A DNA stretch of 33,373 nucleotides from Parachlamydiaceae bacterium (lineage in GTDB: Bacteria > Chlamydiota > Chlamydiia > Chlamydiales > Parachlamydiaceae): contig JACCRY010000063.1 in assembly GCA_013813265.1 (NCBI GenBank), positions 1 through 33,373 on the forward strand. Direction: 5' to 3'. The notes beneath the pieces are model-generated. The model saw only the letters and a list, made by a program, of their open reading frames with translations, did not search any database and had not been told where the DNA came from. Position 1 is the first letter of the stretch; each line of letters begins with the position of its first letter. Positions 24,500-33,290 of this stretch are shown here, one piece after another. A program made the position numbers and the translations under genes.

Positions 24500-24912
24500 A
24501 AATTTTAGTGGATACTGGTGTGTGGTCTGAGGCTTTGAGAAGAAAATCTAAAGAGAATGAAGTATCACATGTTGCGACAACACTTATAGAACTTATAGAA
24601 GAACAACGCGTGGAGATCATTGGTCCAATTCGACAAGAGCTCTTATCGGGAATTCGCATAAAACATCATTATTTGGCTTTGCGGGATAAGTTGCGCAATT
24701 TTACAGATATTATCCTTCTTTCAAGGGACTATGAAAGAGCTGCAGAAATGTCAAATATTTGTCGATCTGAAGGAATTCAAGGAAGCCCTACGGATTTTTT
24801 AATTTGCTCTGTAAGCGAGAGACATCACTTGTCGATTTTCACTATGGATCGTGATTTCAGCCATTATGCAAAACATCTTCCAATTCTATTATTTCCTCCT
24901 CAAGCCATTTAG
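24496..24912 (+). CDS. vapC: VapC-type PIN-domain ribonuclease toxin
   Basis: A 138-aa PIN-domain endoribonuclease; VapC toxins typically cleave tRNA or rRNA. The acidic residues are in place: Asp6 (LVDTGVW), the Glu in IRQELLSGI near 48, the Asp in GSPTDFLIC near 99 and the Asp in FTMDRDF near 117. It looks intact. It is coupled to vapB. A strong hairpin starts on its stop codon. The module sits between the PKS operon and repeat-rich DNA, so it may be a recent arrival; the target RNA is unknown. Confidence 0.92.
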   Translation: MKILVDTGVWSEALRRKSKENEVSHVATTLIELIEEQRVEIIGPIRQELLSGIRIKHHYLALRDKLRNFTDIILLSRDYERAAEMSNICRSEGIQGSPTDFLICSVSERHHLSIFTMDRDFSHYAKHLPILLFPPQAI

Positions 24913-24958
24913 ACTCCAGAAAAGGCAATGATTTTATTGCCGGGTGTGATGGAGTCTA
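24910..24958 (+). terminator. Nested hairpin at the vapC stop
   Basis: TAGACTCC (24910-24917, including the stop codon) pairs with GGAGTCTA (24951-24958) and GGCAAT (24924-24929) with ATTGCC (24936-24941). No T-run follows. It may stabilise the mRNA end, terminate with Rho, or be a recombination scar. The following 350 bases hold no convincing gene; TTGACA at 25172 with a weak TATGCG 18 bases on could be a promoter. Confidence 0.45.
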
Positions 24959-25311
24959 CTTATCATCGTTTCATGATCACCCCTGGATAGAGCAGTCCGC
25001 TGTGATGAAGCCTATCCTTCAAAGTTTTAAAACACGAAGTAAAACATGTGATAAAATCATTTTACGGTACATCTTAACATCGAGACTCTAACTGGTTTAA
25101 GCATATTAAAGAGGAGTAAATACAAAAATTACTAAATTTGATCTTATTTCTATTATTTAAGCCATTTCTATTGACACCTAGTTTGTGTTTCAGGTATGCG
25201 TCTTAAAAACTCTTGTTAAATGTTCAAAGGAATGATGATCATGATTCAATGGAATTTGGTGTCAAAGCCTAAGTAGGGTTTTTTTCTAAACAACAATTAT
25301 AGGTCTTACAA

Positions 25312-25636
25312 ATGCATCCAGTTTCGTTCCAAAATAGTGTTCCTGCTAATTTTATTTTTTTGACAGGAGACTCTTCAGAAAGTTCAACTGAATATTTAGA
25401 TACAGAAATAGAAAATTACACGTCAGCAAGTTCTACAACAGCAAATTAATGAAAAGTTAGTTATACAACAGCAGGAATTAAGAAATGCAGAACAACAATT
25501 CGAACAACAGCCTAGGAGAAGAAGTACACGTCAAGGAAATATACCAAACCAGCAACTCATAAATGTACGAGAACAATTCATACAAAATACAAGACCACTC
25601 ATTCTGCAATTGCAGCAAATAAGGGGTGCCCAATAA
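25312..25636 (+). pseudogene. Frameshifted Gln-rich coiled-coil gene
   Basis: The frame from ATG 25312 (MHPVSFQNSVPANFIFLTGD...) runs into TAA at 25447. One frame over, a Gln-rich helix (ITRQQVLQQQINEKL, then QQQELRNAEQQFEQQ) continues from about 25414 to a stop at 25634. Removing one A from the AAAA run near 25411-25414 joins them into a ~107-aa protein with an Arg-rich middle. I read it as a gene broken by one inserted base, or a sequencing error. No family is recognised and no clear ribosome site is seen. Confidence 0.5.
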
Positions 25637-25757
25637 GAATTACTATCAACAAAAATAAATAATGAGCCGAAATGCTTAATCAAATGCAAAGCAACTGTCT
25701 TATAACTTTGACCAAACTCGAGCTCAGGCTAGAAAAGGTGCAACATCACCTAACAAC

Positions 25758-25976
25758 TTGAGTCAAAGATCCTAACTGGGCATTCGATGCGGAGCTGTCT
25801 AGGGTTTAGCTACGTGAAAAGCGTAGCGTCTAGTTATTTACAAAGTAAATTTAAAGGCAGCTCCCCATTAATGGAGCTACTTTACAACTAGCTTGTTAGG
25901 GTGACGTCACACTTTTCATTAGGCTAAATGCCTTAGTTAGCTCGGTATCGGAATGTCCAGTTACGGTTTGAGTCAA
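25758..25976. mobile_element. 219-bp inverted-repeat element (MITE-like)
   Basis: The left end (TTGAGTCAAA, then TAACTGGGCATTCGATGCGGAGCT) and the reverse complement of the right end (TTGACTCAAA, then GTAACTGGACATTCCGATAC and CGAGCT) match over about 45 bases with a few changes. The interior is not fully palindromic and has no ORF. The right end overlaps the last codons of the host-attachment-family gene by a few bases. A related, decayed copy may lie at 12687-12834. Confidence 0.6.
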
Positions 25977-26401
25977 TAAGGCAAATGCTTTCTAATATCC
26001 AGAGGGGGCATATGCGTAATATCTTTGTCAATTTCCGCAGTAAGTAATTGTGCCGTAGTGGGTGTCATGAATTGACGCAATAAGCCCAGAAATCGAGGGC
26101 CAGCAGCGATGTAAAGACGCGAAAATTTTCCATCCTGATGAGCCATATGCAAATGTTCTGAAATCTGTCTTGCAAATTTATCCTCTTCAACATCTTTAGG
26201 ATTTGTTCTCGACTCTAAGGCGCTTCGTGCAAATGAAGCGCTTTCAAAAGATCTGCCAGGTCTGTCAGAGACTAGATCACGTGCATGTAGCCGACTTTCA
26301 GGATGTACGAATGTGTCGATTTCCTTAAGAGAGCCACTTTTTTCAACTTCAAAAAATCTAGCGATTGAACTATTAGCAACCATAACCCATGTAGATGACA
26401 T
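25973..26401 (-). CDS. Host attachment protein family (baeRF/eRF1-like fold)
   Basis: A 142-aa protein with the family's typical opening TWVMVANSSIARFFEVE, the middle GRSFESASFARSALESRTNPKDVEEDKFARQISEHL, and RLYIAAGPRFLGLLRQFM near 95-112. The family is annotated as required for attachment to host cells on the basis of Agrobacterium, but the fold resembles release-factor domain 1 and the biochemical role is unclear; cytoplasmic location is expected since there is no signal peptide. It starts 14 bases after nuoG on the same strand, so it is probably the last gene of the nuo transcript. The C-terminus abuts the inverted-repeat element. Confidence 0.85.
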   Translation of the reverse strand: MSSTWVMVANSSIARFFEVEKSGSLKEIDTFVHPESRLHARDLVSDRPGRSFESASFARSALESRTNPKDVEEDKFARQISEHLHMAHQDGKFSRLYIAAGPRFLGLLRQFMTPTTAQLLTAEIDKDITHMPPLDIRKHLPY

Positions 26402-26415
26402 AGTGAGCTCCTATC

Positions 26416-28719
26416 TTATGTTTGTTTTACTACCGTAATTTTCTCGCCATTGATCAAATAGGGACTTAGTGCGCAGGCATTGATTTGATCGAATCCTAGT
26501 GGCACTAAAATAGTTTCTGCAGCAACTCCGGTATCTAATTTAACGATTGCATCGATTACTGCTTTATTGCAACTGAGTTTTACAGTATCCCCATCATTAA
26601 GCGCACGTTTTTTTCCTTCTTCAGGGTGAATGCATACTCTGGGTTCTTTAACAAGTTTGGCCAAGTGTGAATTGTGGAGCATACGGACGCCTCTATCAAA
26701 AAGAGTAGGAGCAAATGTTGCTAAAAGAGTTTCTTCCGTTTCGCTTTTTTCTTGTAGTGGAATTTCGGGGTCAAAGGAAAGGTTTTTTGGATCGAGTGTT
26801 GCTCTACCCTGACCTTGTTGAATTTTATAAATAAATTGAGGATCGACAGTGAGAAAAAAATTCAATTTTTCAGCTATTTTTTCAAAAATTTCTCCATCGC
26901 TATAAAGGCCCTCAGATATAGCTTCTCCAGGGCAAATTTTTTGTAATTGACCAGCAATATTAAGGAAATGCCCATCTTTCTCAAGATAGCATAAAGCTGG
27001 AAGAACAAGATCTGCTTGTTTAGCTGTTTCTGTCAAGAAAAGATCTTGAACAACAAGGAAATTCAGATTTTGACGCGCCTTTTTCCAGAGTTCTTGTGGC
27101 AATTTTGCTGCAGGATTGGAGGAAACAACATGAAGATAATCCCATCCGTCATTAGACATTTTTTCTAAAAGTTCGATCGTGTTGAGTCCTGCTTTCGGAA
27201 GTTGCTCTCCACAAGGTTTAAGTTCCGGATGCACCCCCGAAAAGCGTGCTCCTAAACTGCCTCCGCGACCTTCCATAAGGTTAATAGAAAGTGCTGGGTG
27301 TTCTGCTTTTAATTTTAAAAGGTTAACAATTAGAGCTTTTCGATTTTTTGTGTTAAGGTATTGACTTCCAATAAAGATAGCACCCTTTCCTCCTTTTTTT
27401 GCCAAAGCATCGATTAATGGAAGCATTTCATTCAGCTGAGAAAGTTCTTCTCCGGGAGGATGTACTAAATAGTTAGTGAAATAAGGGGCAATTTCAGGGA
27501 GGTGATGACCCAGAAAATAAGTTTGTGCACCTTGAAAAATTGCCTCTTTTAGTCGTAGCCAGAAAAGAGGAAATTCTTCTGTTGGATCTAGCCCTAGAAT
27601 GATTGCAAAGGAGAGATTTGGACAGTCTCCTAAAAGAATATCCATGCCGGGAGGTAAACCTTCATCTTTGAGTGAAATAATCGGAGCGCCAACACGATGA
27701 TCGATATGGTTTGATAGAAAACCCTCTCGAACAAGTTTTTGAAAAAGAAAGTTTTCTTCAATTGTTAGGGCATTTCCACCAAGAGCGCCTACTTTTCCCG
27801 ATTCTCTTTTAGCAAGAATTTCCTTCGCAATGACCGAAAAAGCTTCTTCCCAAGTTATAGGAGTTAAAACTCCTTCTTTACGCAAAAGGGGAGTTTTAAG
27901 GCGGTCGGGATGAGTCGCAAACTCATAGCCAAAAGCTCCTTTATCGCAAAGCCAAGTGTCATTAATAGAGCGATTTTCTCTTGGGCGAGTTCGCAAAATT
28001 TCATGGTCACGTGAGTCGACACTCATGTTACAGCCGACAGGGCAGAGGGTGCAGGTTGTATCCGCCGTGACATTGTCCCAAGGTCGTGCCCGAAATCTAT
28101 AAACCTGACTTGTTAATGCCCCCACAGGGCAAATATCAATTGTATTGCATATAAATTTAGATTCGATGGGTTGATTTTCTGGCGTGCCGACTTCAGCTTT
28201 AAAACCCCGATCTTTTATTTCTAAAGCATGATCACCCACTATAATATCACTATATCTAGTACAGCGAGCGCAGAGGATACAGCGTTCGCGATCAAGCATG
28301 AGAACTGGACCAAGAGGCAACGGTTTTTTAAAACGACGTTTGTCTTCGTAAAACTCACTTTGCCCGGGCCCATACCTAAGTGTTTGATCTTGCAGGGGGC
28401 ATTCGCCTGCACGATCACAGATCGGACAATCAAGAGGATGGTTGATAAGCAAAAACTCTAAAATCTCTTTTCGCCCTTCTGTAGCAAGTGCGCTCTCAGT
28501 TTTGACTTCCATTCCTTCAGTAACTTGAAGTGTGCACGAAGTTTGGAGTTTTCCCATTTTGTTGACCTCTACAAGGCAAACTCGGCAAGCACCAAAAGGA
28601 GGCATGCGATCATGGTAGCAAAAAATCGGAACGTCGATCCCTAGCTGTTTTGCTGCAGTATAGACTGTCGTTCCTGCAGGGACGCTAATTTGTTGGCCAT
28701 CGATTGTCAATTGGATCAT
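26416..28719 (-). CDS. nuoG: NADH-quinone oxidoreductase subunit G
   Basis: Largest peripheral subunit of complex I, carrying electrons from NuoE/F toward NuoI/B. The 767-aa chain (ATG 28719, AGAGAG upstream) starts with a [2Fe-2S] domain (CYHDRMPPFGACRVC), then the His/Cys site of N5 (HPLDCPICDRAGEC), the N4 ligands (CILCARC and CNTIDICPVG), the N7 ligand set (CTLCPVGC with a later LCDKG), and a molybdopterin-oxidoreductase-like domain lacking the cofactor function. The C-terminal part ends with a molydopterin-binding-like barrel. It is the seventh nuo gene in order; nuoH does not follow. Confidence 0.95.
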   Translation of the reverse strand: MIQLTIDGQQISVPAGTTVYTAAKQLGIDVPIFCYHDRMPPFGACRVCLVEVNKMGKLQTSCTLQVTEGMEVKTESALATEGRKEILEFLLINHPLDCPICDRAGECPLQDQTLRYGPGQSEFYEDKRRFKKPLPLGPVLMLDRERCILCARCTRYSDIIVGDHALEIKDRGFKAEVGTPENQPIESKFICNTIDICPVGALTSQVYRFRARPWDNVTADTTCTLCPVGCNMSVDSRDHEILRTRPRENRSINDTWLCDKGAFGYEFATHPDRLKTPLLRKEGVLTPITWEEAFSVIAKEILAKRESGKVGALGGNALTIEENFLFQKLVREGFLSNHIDHRVGAPIISLKDEGLPPGMDILLGDCPNLSFAIILGLDPTEEFPLFWLRLKEAIFQGAQTYFLGHHLPEIAPYFTNYLVHPPGEELSQLNEMLPLIDALAKKGGKGAIFIGSQYLNTKNRKALIVNLLKLKAEHPALSINLMEGRGGSLGARFSGVHPELKPCGEQLPKAGLNTIELLEKMSNDGWDYLHVVSSNPAAKLPQELWKKARQNLNFLVVQDLFLTETAKQADLVLPALCYLEKDGHFLNIAGQLQKICPGEAISEGLYSDGEIFEKIAEKLNFFLTVDPQFIYKIQQGQGRATLDPKNLSFDPEIPLQEKSETEETLLATFAPTLFDRGVRMLHNSHLAKLVKEPRVCIHPEEGKKRALNDGDTVKLSCNKAVIDAIVKLDTGVAAETILVPLGFDQINACALSPYLINGEKITVVKQT

Positions 28720-28758
28720 TTTAAGCTCTCTTTTCAGGGCAAGTTCATAGGTATGCAA

Positions 28759-30081
28759 TCAGTTTGATTCAACGCTTGAAGGTGGTTGATAGGGATAAGC
28801 CATCCGCATTTTTGGATTTCTGTCGGCGTTGGGATTTTTTACAATGTACTTGAGAAATTCATCTTTGAATTCATTGATGGCACTAACAATTGGAGGTGCA
28901 GCTCCAGCAGCGAGGGGACAAAAAGAATTTGCTGCAAAAGCAGAGCAAACTTGTTCGATCTTCTTAAGATCTGACAATGTACCCGCTCCCGCTTCAATTC
29001 GTTCTAAGATTTGTACAACCCAACGCGTTCCTTCGCGACAGGGAGTGCATTTTCCACAAGATTCATTTTGGTAAAATTCCATTAGACGTGTCGCAACTTT
29101 CACCATATCTGTGCTATCATCCATGATGATGATTGATGCCGTTCCAAGTGCAGTGCCTCTAGTAGCTAAAGTTTCAAAATCCATACTAATTTGCATGTCG
29201 TCAGCAGTGAGCAATGCACAGGAGGATCCACCCGGATAAAATGCTTTAAATTTACGCCCTGGCAAAGGACCGCCTGCACGATCCATAACCTCTTGAAGAG
29301 TCACTCCCAAAGGGAATTCATAGCACCCTGGATTTTGAATATGACCGCTGACCTGAAAAATCTTGGTGCCTCTGTTGTTTGGCTTTCCGATACTTTGATA
29401 CCAAGCGACCCCTCGATTGACAATGTGGACGACATTGCATAATGTTTCGACATTGTTGACGATTGTGGGCTTTTGATAAAGGCCTTTCAAAGCAGGAAAA
29501 GGGGGCTTTAAGCGGGGAGTCGCACGAAATCCTTCTAGTGAATTAAGAAGGGCTGTTTCTTCTCCCGCAATGTAGGCTCCGGCTCCAGGGTGTACGAGGA
29601 TATTTAGGGAATAGTTGGACCCTAGAATGTTATTGCCTAAAAAGCCTGCTGTCGTCGCTTCTTCGATAGCTTGTCTTAATTTTGCAATACCTTCATAGAA
29701 TTCGCCCCGGCAATAGATGAATGCGCGGTTGGCTCCAATTGCATAACTTGATAATATAGTTCCTTCGATCAGTTGATGCGGATCTTTTTCAGTTAAAAAA
29801 CGATCTTTAAAGGTGCCCGGTTCACTTTCATCACAGTTGCAAACAAGATATTTATCTATGGAAGGATCTTTTGGAATAAATCCCCATTTTTTTCCTGTGG
29901 GAAACCCTGCCCCTCCTCGACCTCGAAGTTCAGATGCTTTAATCATCTCAATAAGGGTGTCGGGCGTTATGCTGGGGATTGTTTTTCGAATGGCCTGATA
30001 GCCGCCATTTTCCTGATATTTTTTTAACGTTCTCTGATCGGGGTCATGTGTGAATTCGGTTAAAACCTTCATTTCATCCAT
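28759..30081 (-). CDS. nuoF: NADH-quinone oxidoreductase subunit F
   Basis: NADH-oxidising subunit with FMN and the N3 [4Fe-4S] cluster, 440 aa. RGRGGAGFPTGKKW (about 53-66) is the NADH/FMN glycine-rich loop, GAGAYIAGEETALLNSLEG near 170-188 the FMN site, and ESCGKCTPCREG plus a later Cys (SFCPLA) the N3 ligands. The ATG at 30081 overlaps nuoE by eight bases; MKVLTEF three codons in is an alternative. Next gene nuoG begins 39 bases after its stop. Confidence 0.96.
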   Translation of the reverse strand: MDEMKVLTEFTHDPDQRTLKKYQENGGYQAIRKTIPSITPDTLIEMIKASELRGRGGAGFPTGKKWGFIPKDPSIDKYLVCNCDESEPGTFKDRFLTEKDPHQLIEGTILSSYAIGANRAFIYCRGEFYEGIAKLRQAIEEATTAGFLGNNILGSNYSLNILVHPGAGAYIAGEETALLNSLEGFRATPRLKPPFPALKGLYQKPTIVNNVETLCNVVHIVNRGVAWYQSIGKPNNRGTKIFQVSGHIQNPGCYEFPLGVTLQEVMDRAGGPLPGRKFKAFYPGGSSCALLTADDMQISMDFETLATRGTALGTASIIIMDDSTDMVKVATRLMEFYQNESCGKCTPCREGTRWVVQILERIEAGAGTLSDLKKIEQVCSAFAANSFCPLAAGAAPPIVSAINEFKDEFLKYIVKNPNADRNPKMRMAYPYQPPSSVESN

Positions 30082-30571
30082 TCTTATTTACCCCTTCTCT
30101 TACCTTTAATAGAATTTCGGTAAGAACTTGATCTAGCGCTCCATCTTGAATCGGGCCTATGACTTCTTCATCAATGAGCAACATCGGAGCACGATCACAA
30201 GCGGCTAGGCATTCAGATCCTACAATGGTAAATTCGCCATCTTCAGTCGTTTCTCCACAGGATACTTTGAGCTTATGGCATAAAGTGTTGAGGAGACCAT
30301 CAGCTCCGCGCAGCATGCAAGAGATATTTTTGCAGACATGAATGAGATGTTTCCCCTTAGGCGCTTCGAAAAACATATCATAGAAAGTGACCACCGCATG
30401 GACTTCACTCGTGGTAATGTCAAAAAGTTCTGCCACTTCACTTTGAGCTTCTAAAGGTAGGTATCCGATCTCATCTTGGACCATATGAAGTGCAGGGAGA
30501 AGGGCTGATCGTTTTTCAGGGTAGCTTTTTTGAAGCGTTATAATAGCTGTGCGGGTTTTATCTGTAATCAT
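30074..30571 (-). CDS. nuoE: NADH-quinone oxidoreductase subunit E
   Basis: A 165-aa thioredoxin-like subunit binding the N1a [2Fe-2S] cluster: C-x4-C in HVCKNISC and C-x3-C in SECLAAC. The N-terminal helical bundle (YPEKRSALLPALHMVQDEIGYLP) is typical. It contacts NuoF at the NADH end of complex I. The ATG at 30571 overlaps the nuoD stop by one base (TGATG), and its own stop overlaps nuoF. Confidence 0.96.
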   Translation of the reverse strand: MITDKTRTAIITLQKSYPEKRSALLPALHMVQDEIGYLPLEAQSEVAELFDITTSEVHAVVTFYDMFFEAPKGKHLIHVCKNISCMLRGADGLLNTLCHKLKVSCGETTEDGEFTIVGSECLAACDRAPMLLIDEEVIGPIQDGALDQVLTEILLKVREGVNKNG

Positions 30572-31776
30572 CAGCGATCTACGTCTCCTAAAATGGGGTC
30601 TACACTGGCAATTGCCACAACGACATCTGAAAGAAGATGGCCAGGCAAAACTTTATATAAAACTTGAATATGAGCAAAAGAAGGTGAACGGACACGCAAC
30701 CGGTAAGGACGGTTGCTGCCATCAGAAATAAGATAATGACTTAAGGTTCCTCGTGCAGATTCGACCCATTCTGAGACGGCACCTATAGGAGGATGAATTC
30801 CTTCACTGACCAGTTTGAACTGATGGATAACGGCTTCCATGCTGCGTGTGAGGTCGATACGGGGAGGAAGAGCAACTTTTAAATTATTGCAGATCACAGG
30901 CCCTGGTTTTAGGCGATCTAAGGCCTGACGAATGATTGAGGCACTTTGCTGCATTTCATCCATACGGACAAGATAGCGAGCATAAGAATCGCCATCTGGA
31001 TATGTTGGAATTTCAAAATCATAGTTTTCATAACCTAGATAAGGATGTGCTTTTCGCACATCATAAGAAACCCCGCAACCGCGGAGTAGAGGTCCGGTAC
31101 ACATAAACTGTTTGCAGAGAGCATGATCTATAACTGCTACACCCTGAAGACGCGTACACCAGATATAATTATCCGTCAAAAGATTATCGAGATCTTTCCA
31201 GGTCGCAGGAAATTTATCTAAAAATGTTTGGACGTGCTCTTCAAATCCTTCGTTTAAGTCGCGTACAACTCCTCCAATGCGCCAGCATGAGGGGAACATG
31301 CGGGCTCCAGACATCTCTTCAAATAGGTCAAGAATGTCTTCTCTTAAGGCAAAACAGTACATGTATACGGAAGACATGTTGAGTTCAAGAGCACTGGTTC
31401 CGACCCAAATCAGATGGCTAGCAATCCGAGAAAGTTCTAAAAGTATTAGGCGGATAGTTTGGGCTCGTTCCGGAATCTCAATCCCCATCAAACGTTCGAC
31501 GGCTCCGGCAAAGGCTTGCTCTTCCGCGGGTCCCGAGAGGTAGTCTATACGGTCTACAAGTGTGAAAACTTGATGATAGATGCGCGTTTCACATTCTTTT
31601 TCAATGCCGGTATGTAGATATCCAATAACAGGTTCTGCCGAGACGACAACTTCGCCATCTAGACGTAGCTTAAGGCGCAAAACACCATGGGTCGAAGGGT
31701 GTTGAGGCCCAAGACTTAGATCCATGATCTCATCGGAATTGGTTACATTGATTTCATCACTCGGCAATTTTGTCAT
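30571..31776 (-). CDS. nuoD: NADH-quinone oxidoreductase subunit D
   Basis: The 49-kDa subunit forming the quinone site with NuoB, 401 aa. [14 protein letters not shown] near 23-36 holds the quinone-cavity His residues; [15 protein letters not shown] and the Gly/Asp-rich C-terminus ([18 protein letters not shown]) are conserved. It is a free-standing D, not fused to C. The ATG at 31776 is preferred to the upstream one at 31827 because GGAAAAA lies just ahead and the extension falls inside nuoC. It overlaps nuoC by 20 bases. Confidence 0.96.
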   Translation of the reverse strand: MTKLPSDEINVTNSDEIMDLSLGPQHPSTHGVLRLKLRLDGEVVVSAEPVIGYLHTGIEKECETRIYHQVFTLVDRIDYLSGPAEEQAFAGAVERLMGIEIPERAQTIRLILLELSRIASHLIWVGTSALELNMSSVYMYCFALREDILDLFEEMSGARMFPSCWRIGGVVRDLNEGFEEHVQTFLDKFPATWKDLDNLLTDNYIWCTRLQGVAVIDHALCKQFMCTGPLLRGCGVSYDVRKAHPYLGYENYDFEIPTYPDGDSYARYLVRMDEMQQSASIIRQALDRLKPGPVICNNLKVALPPRIDLTRSMEAVIHQFKLVSEGIHPPIGAVSEWVESARGTLSHYLISDGSNRPYRLRVRSPSFAHIQVLYKVLPGHLLSDVVVAIASVDPILGDVDR

Positions 31777-32299
31777 TTTTTCCTTTGAAGTGAGGGATAA
31801 TTGCTGAAGGAATCTTTGGTTTGACACCGTGCTTAAATTGAACAGATTCTTCGGTTAAAGCATAATCACGGAGTAAAGGATGTCCGACCCAGTCATCCGG
31901 CATCAGGATCCGCTTTAGATCTGGATGGTCTAAAAATTTTAAACCGAAAAGATCGAATAATTCACGTTCATACCAGTTTGCTCCTTCCCACAAACCCATG
32001 ACAGATGGCACTGCGGAAAGTCGTTCTGCTGAAAGAATGACACATAGACGTTCTAAATTCTGCGGATTATAGAGAAAATATAAAATGTCTGTGTGAGGGT
32101 CAGGTGCTAGATAATCAGTTGCGGTAAGGTCGATGAGAACTTCAAACCCCGGACCAGCCTCTTGCTTTAAAAAGGACAGAATCGGTATTAAGCCTTCTTT
32201 AAGGACTTTCAAGCTTCTTTGGCCACAGCATGAGATCTCTTCCAATACAGCATTTCCAAATTTAGCTTTTGTCTCTTGGCAGGCAGTCAGTGCATTCAT
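31757..32299 (-). CDS. nuoC: NADH-quinone oxidoreductase subunit C
   Basis: The 30-kDa subunit of complex I, 180 aa, with the signature [24 protein letters not shown] around 113-136. It helps form the quinone-binding module with NuoB and NuoD. The ATG at 32299 overlaps the nuoB stop by ATGA; a longer frame to 32395 has an Arg/Ser-rich, out-of-family extension covering nuoB and is rejected. Confidence 0.95.
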   Translation of the reverse strand: MNALTACQETKAKFGNAVLEEISCCGQRSLKVLKEGLIPILSFLKQEAGPGFEVLIDLTATDYLAPDPHTDILYFLYNPQNLERLCVILSAERLSAVPSVMGLWEGANWYERELFDLFGLKFLDHPDLKRILMPDDWVGHPLLRDYALTEESVQFKHGVKPKIPSAIIPHFKGKNDKIAE

Positions 32300-32787
32300 T
32301 TTTCGGACTCCGAGTGACGAGAAGGTAGACCGGATTGTACTTTTTTTCTTAGGAGTAGTAGACCATCTAATAGCGCTTCTGGCCGTGGAGGACATCCAGC
32401 AATATACACATCGACAGGAACGATTTTATCAACACCTTGGATGATCGCATAGTTGTTATAGAGTCCTCCACTAGCAGCACAATCTCCCATTGCTACAACC
32501 CATTTAGGGTCAAGCATCTGCGAGTGAATGGTGACAAGAACCGGGGCCATCTTTTGACTTACGCGTCCGGCGACGATCATCACATCGCTTTGTCTTGGAG
32601 AGGCACGGAAGACCTCCATTCCAAAACGAGAAATGTCATAGCGGCTTGCTGCGGTGGACATCATCTCAATTGCGCAGCATGCAAGGCCAAATTGGGCTGG
32701 CCAGAGTGAATTCCCCCTTGCCCAGTTGATCAGTTCTTCAAGCGAAGCTAGTAAGAAAGGAGATTTTTCTTTTTGATTCATTCCCAT
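32296..32787 (-). CDS. nuoB: NADH-quinone oxidoreductase subunit B
   Basis: Binds the terminal N2 [4Fe-4S] cluster that reduces the quinone, 163 aa. The tandem Cys motif is LACCAIE, with further ligands in [11 protein letters not shown] and [12 protein letters not shown] strong AAAGGAGG lies six bases before the ATG at 32787, which decides this start over that at 32808 and the one at 32781. It overlaps the end of nuoA by ten bases. Confidence 0.96.
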   Translation of the reverse strand: MGMNQKEKSPFLLASLEELINWARGNSLWPAQFGLACCAIEMMSTAASRYDISRFGMEVFRASPRQSDVMIVAGRVSQKMAPVLVTIHSQMLDPKWVVAMGDCAASGGLYNNYAIIQGVDKIVPVDVYIAGCPPRPEALLDGLLLLRKKVQSGLPSRHSESEK

Positions 32788-33134
32788 TGAAGACCTCCTT
32801 TTTTCCAAATATAGGCAAAGCCGACAGAAAGGGCTAAGAGAAAGAAGGCCATCTCATAAAAAGCAAAGGCGCCAATATTTTTAGCAACAACGGCCCACGG
32901 AAAGAGAAAAACGACTTCGACATCAAAAATTAGAAATAGAAGTGCGACAAGATAATGTCTTAGAGGGAATCTCTCTTGGAGCAGATGTGTTTGTGTTTGA
33001 ATTCCTGACTCATATGGAAGAAATTTTACCGAGTCCGACTTATTCGAGGAAAATAAGGTCGAAAGCAGAGCAATGGTTGCTGTGACAAATAAGACGAGAC
33101 CAAAGTAAATATAAACTGGAAAAAAATCTGACAT
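32778..33134 (-). CDS. nuoA: NADH-quinone oxidoreductase subunit A
   Basis: Small membrane subunit of complex I, 118 aa, with three transmembrane helices (about 6-28, 60-82 and 88-110). The family motif FLPYESGIQ (FxxYExG) and [15 protein letters not shown] are present. First gene of nuoABCDEFG; the ATG at 33134 has GAGGG just ahead. Upstream (33135-33373) is intergenic, with a palindrome at the window edge and presumably the operon promoter, which I cannot define. Confidence 0.95.
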   Translation of the reverse strand: MSDFFPVYIYFGLVLFVTATIALLSTLFSSNKSDSVKFLPYESGIQTQTHLLQERFPLRHYLVALLFLIFDVEVVFLFPWAVVAKNIGAFAFYEMAFFLLALSVGFAYIWKKGGLQWE

Positions 33135-33290
33135 GAGCCCTCGTTATTTCATGTGCCTTGGCGAAGGAATAGCAAGAAATTATGTGAGAGTCAATAAAAA
33201 TGTATGTTGCATGCGGTGTAACTGTCTTATCATAAGTTACTTTTAACCGCAGAGGCTGTGAAAAAATTCGAAATAATGCAGCAGTTAGGC

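Noticed and set aside
31777-31827. Longer nuoD start and similarly the longer nuoC start to 32395
   Set aside because: Both extensions fall inside the upstream nuo gene and lack ribosome sites, whereas the inner ATGs have a site or an ATGA overlap.
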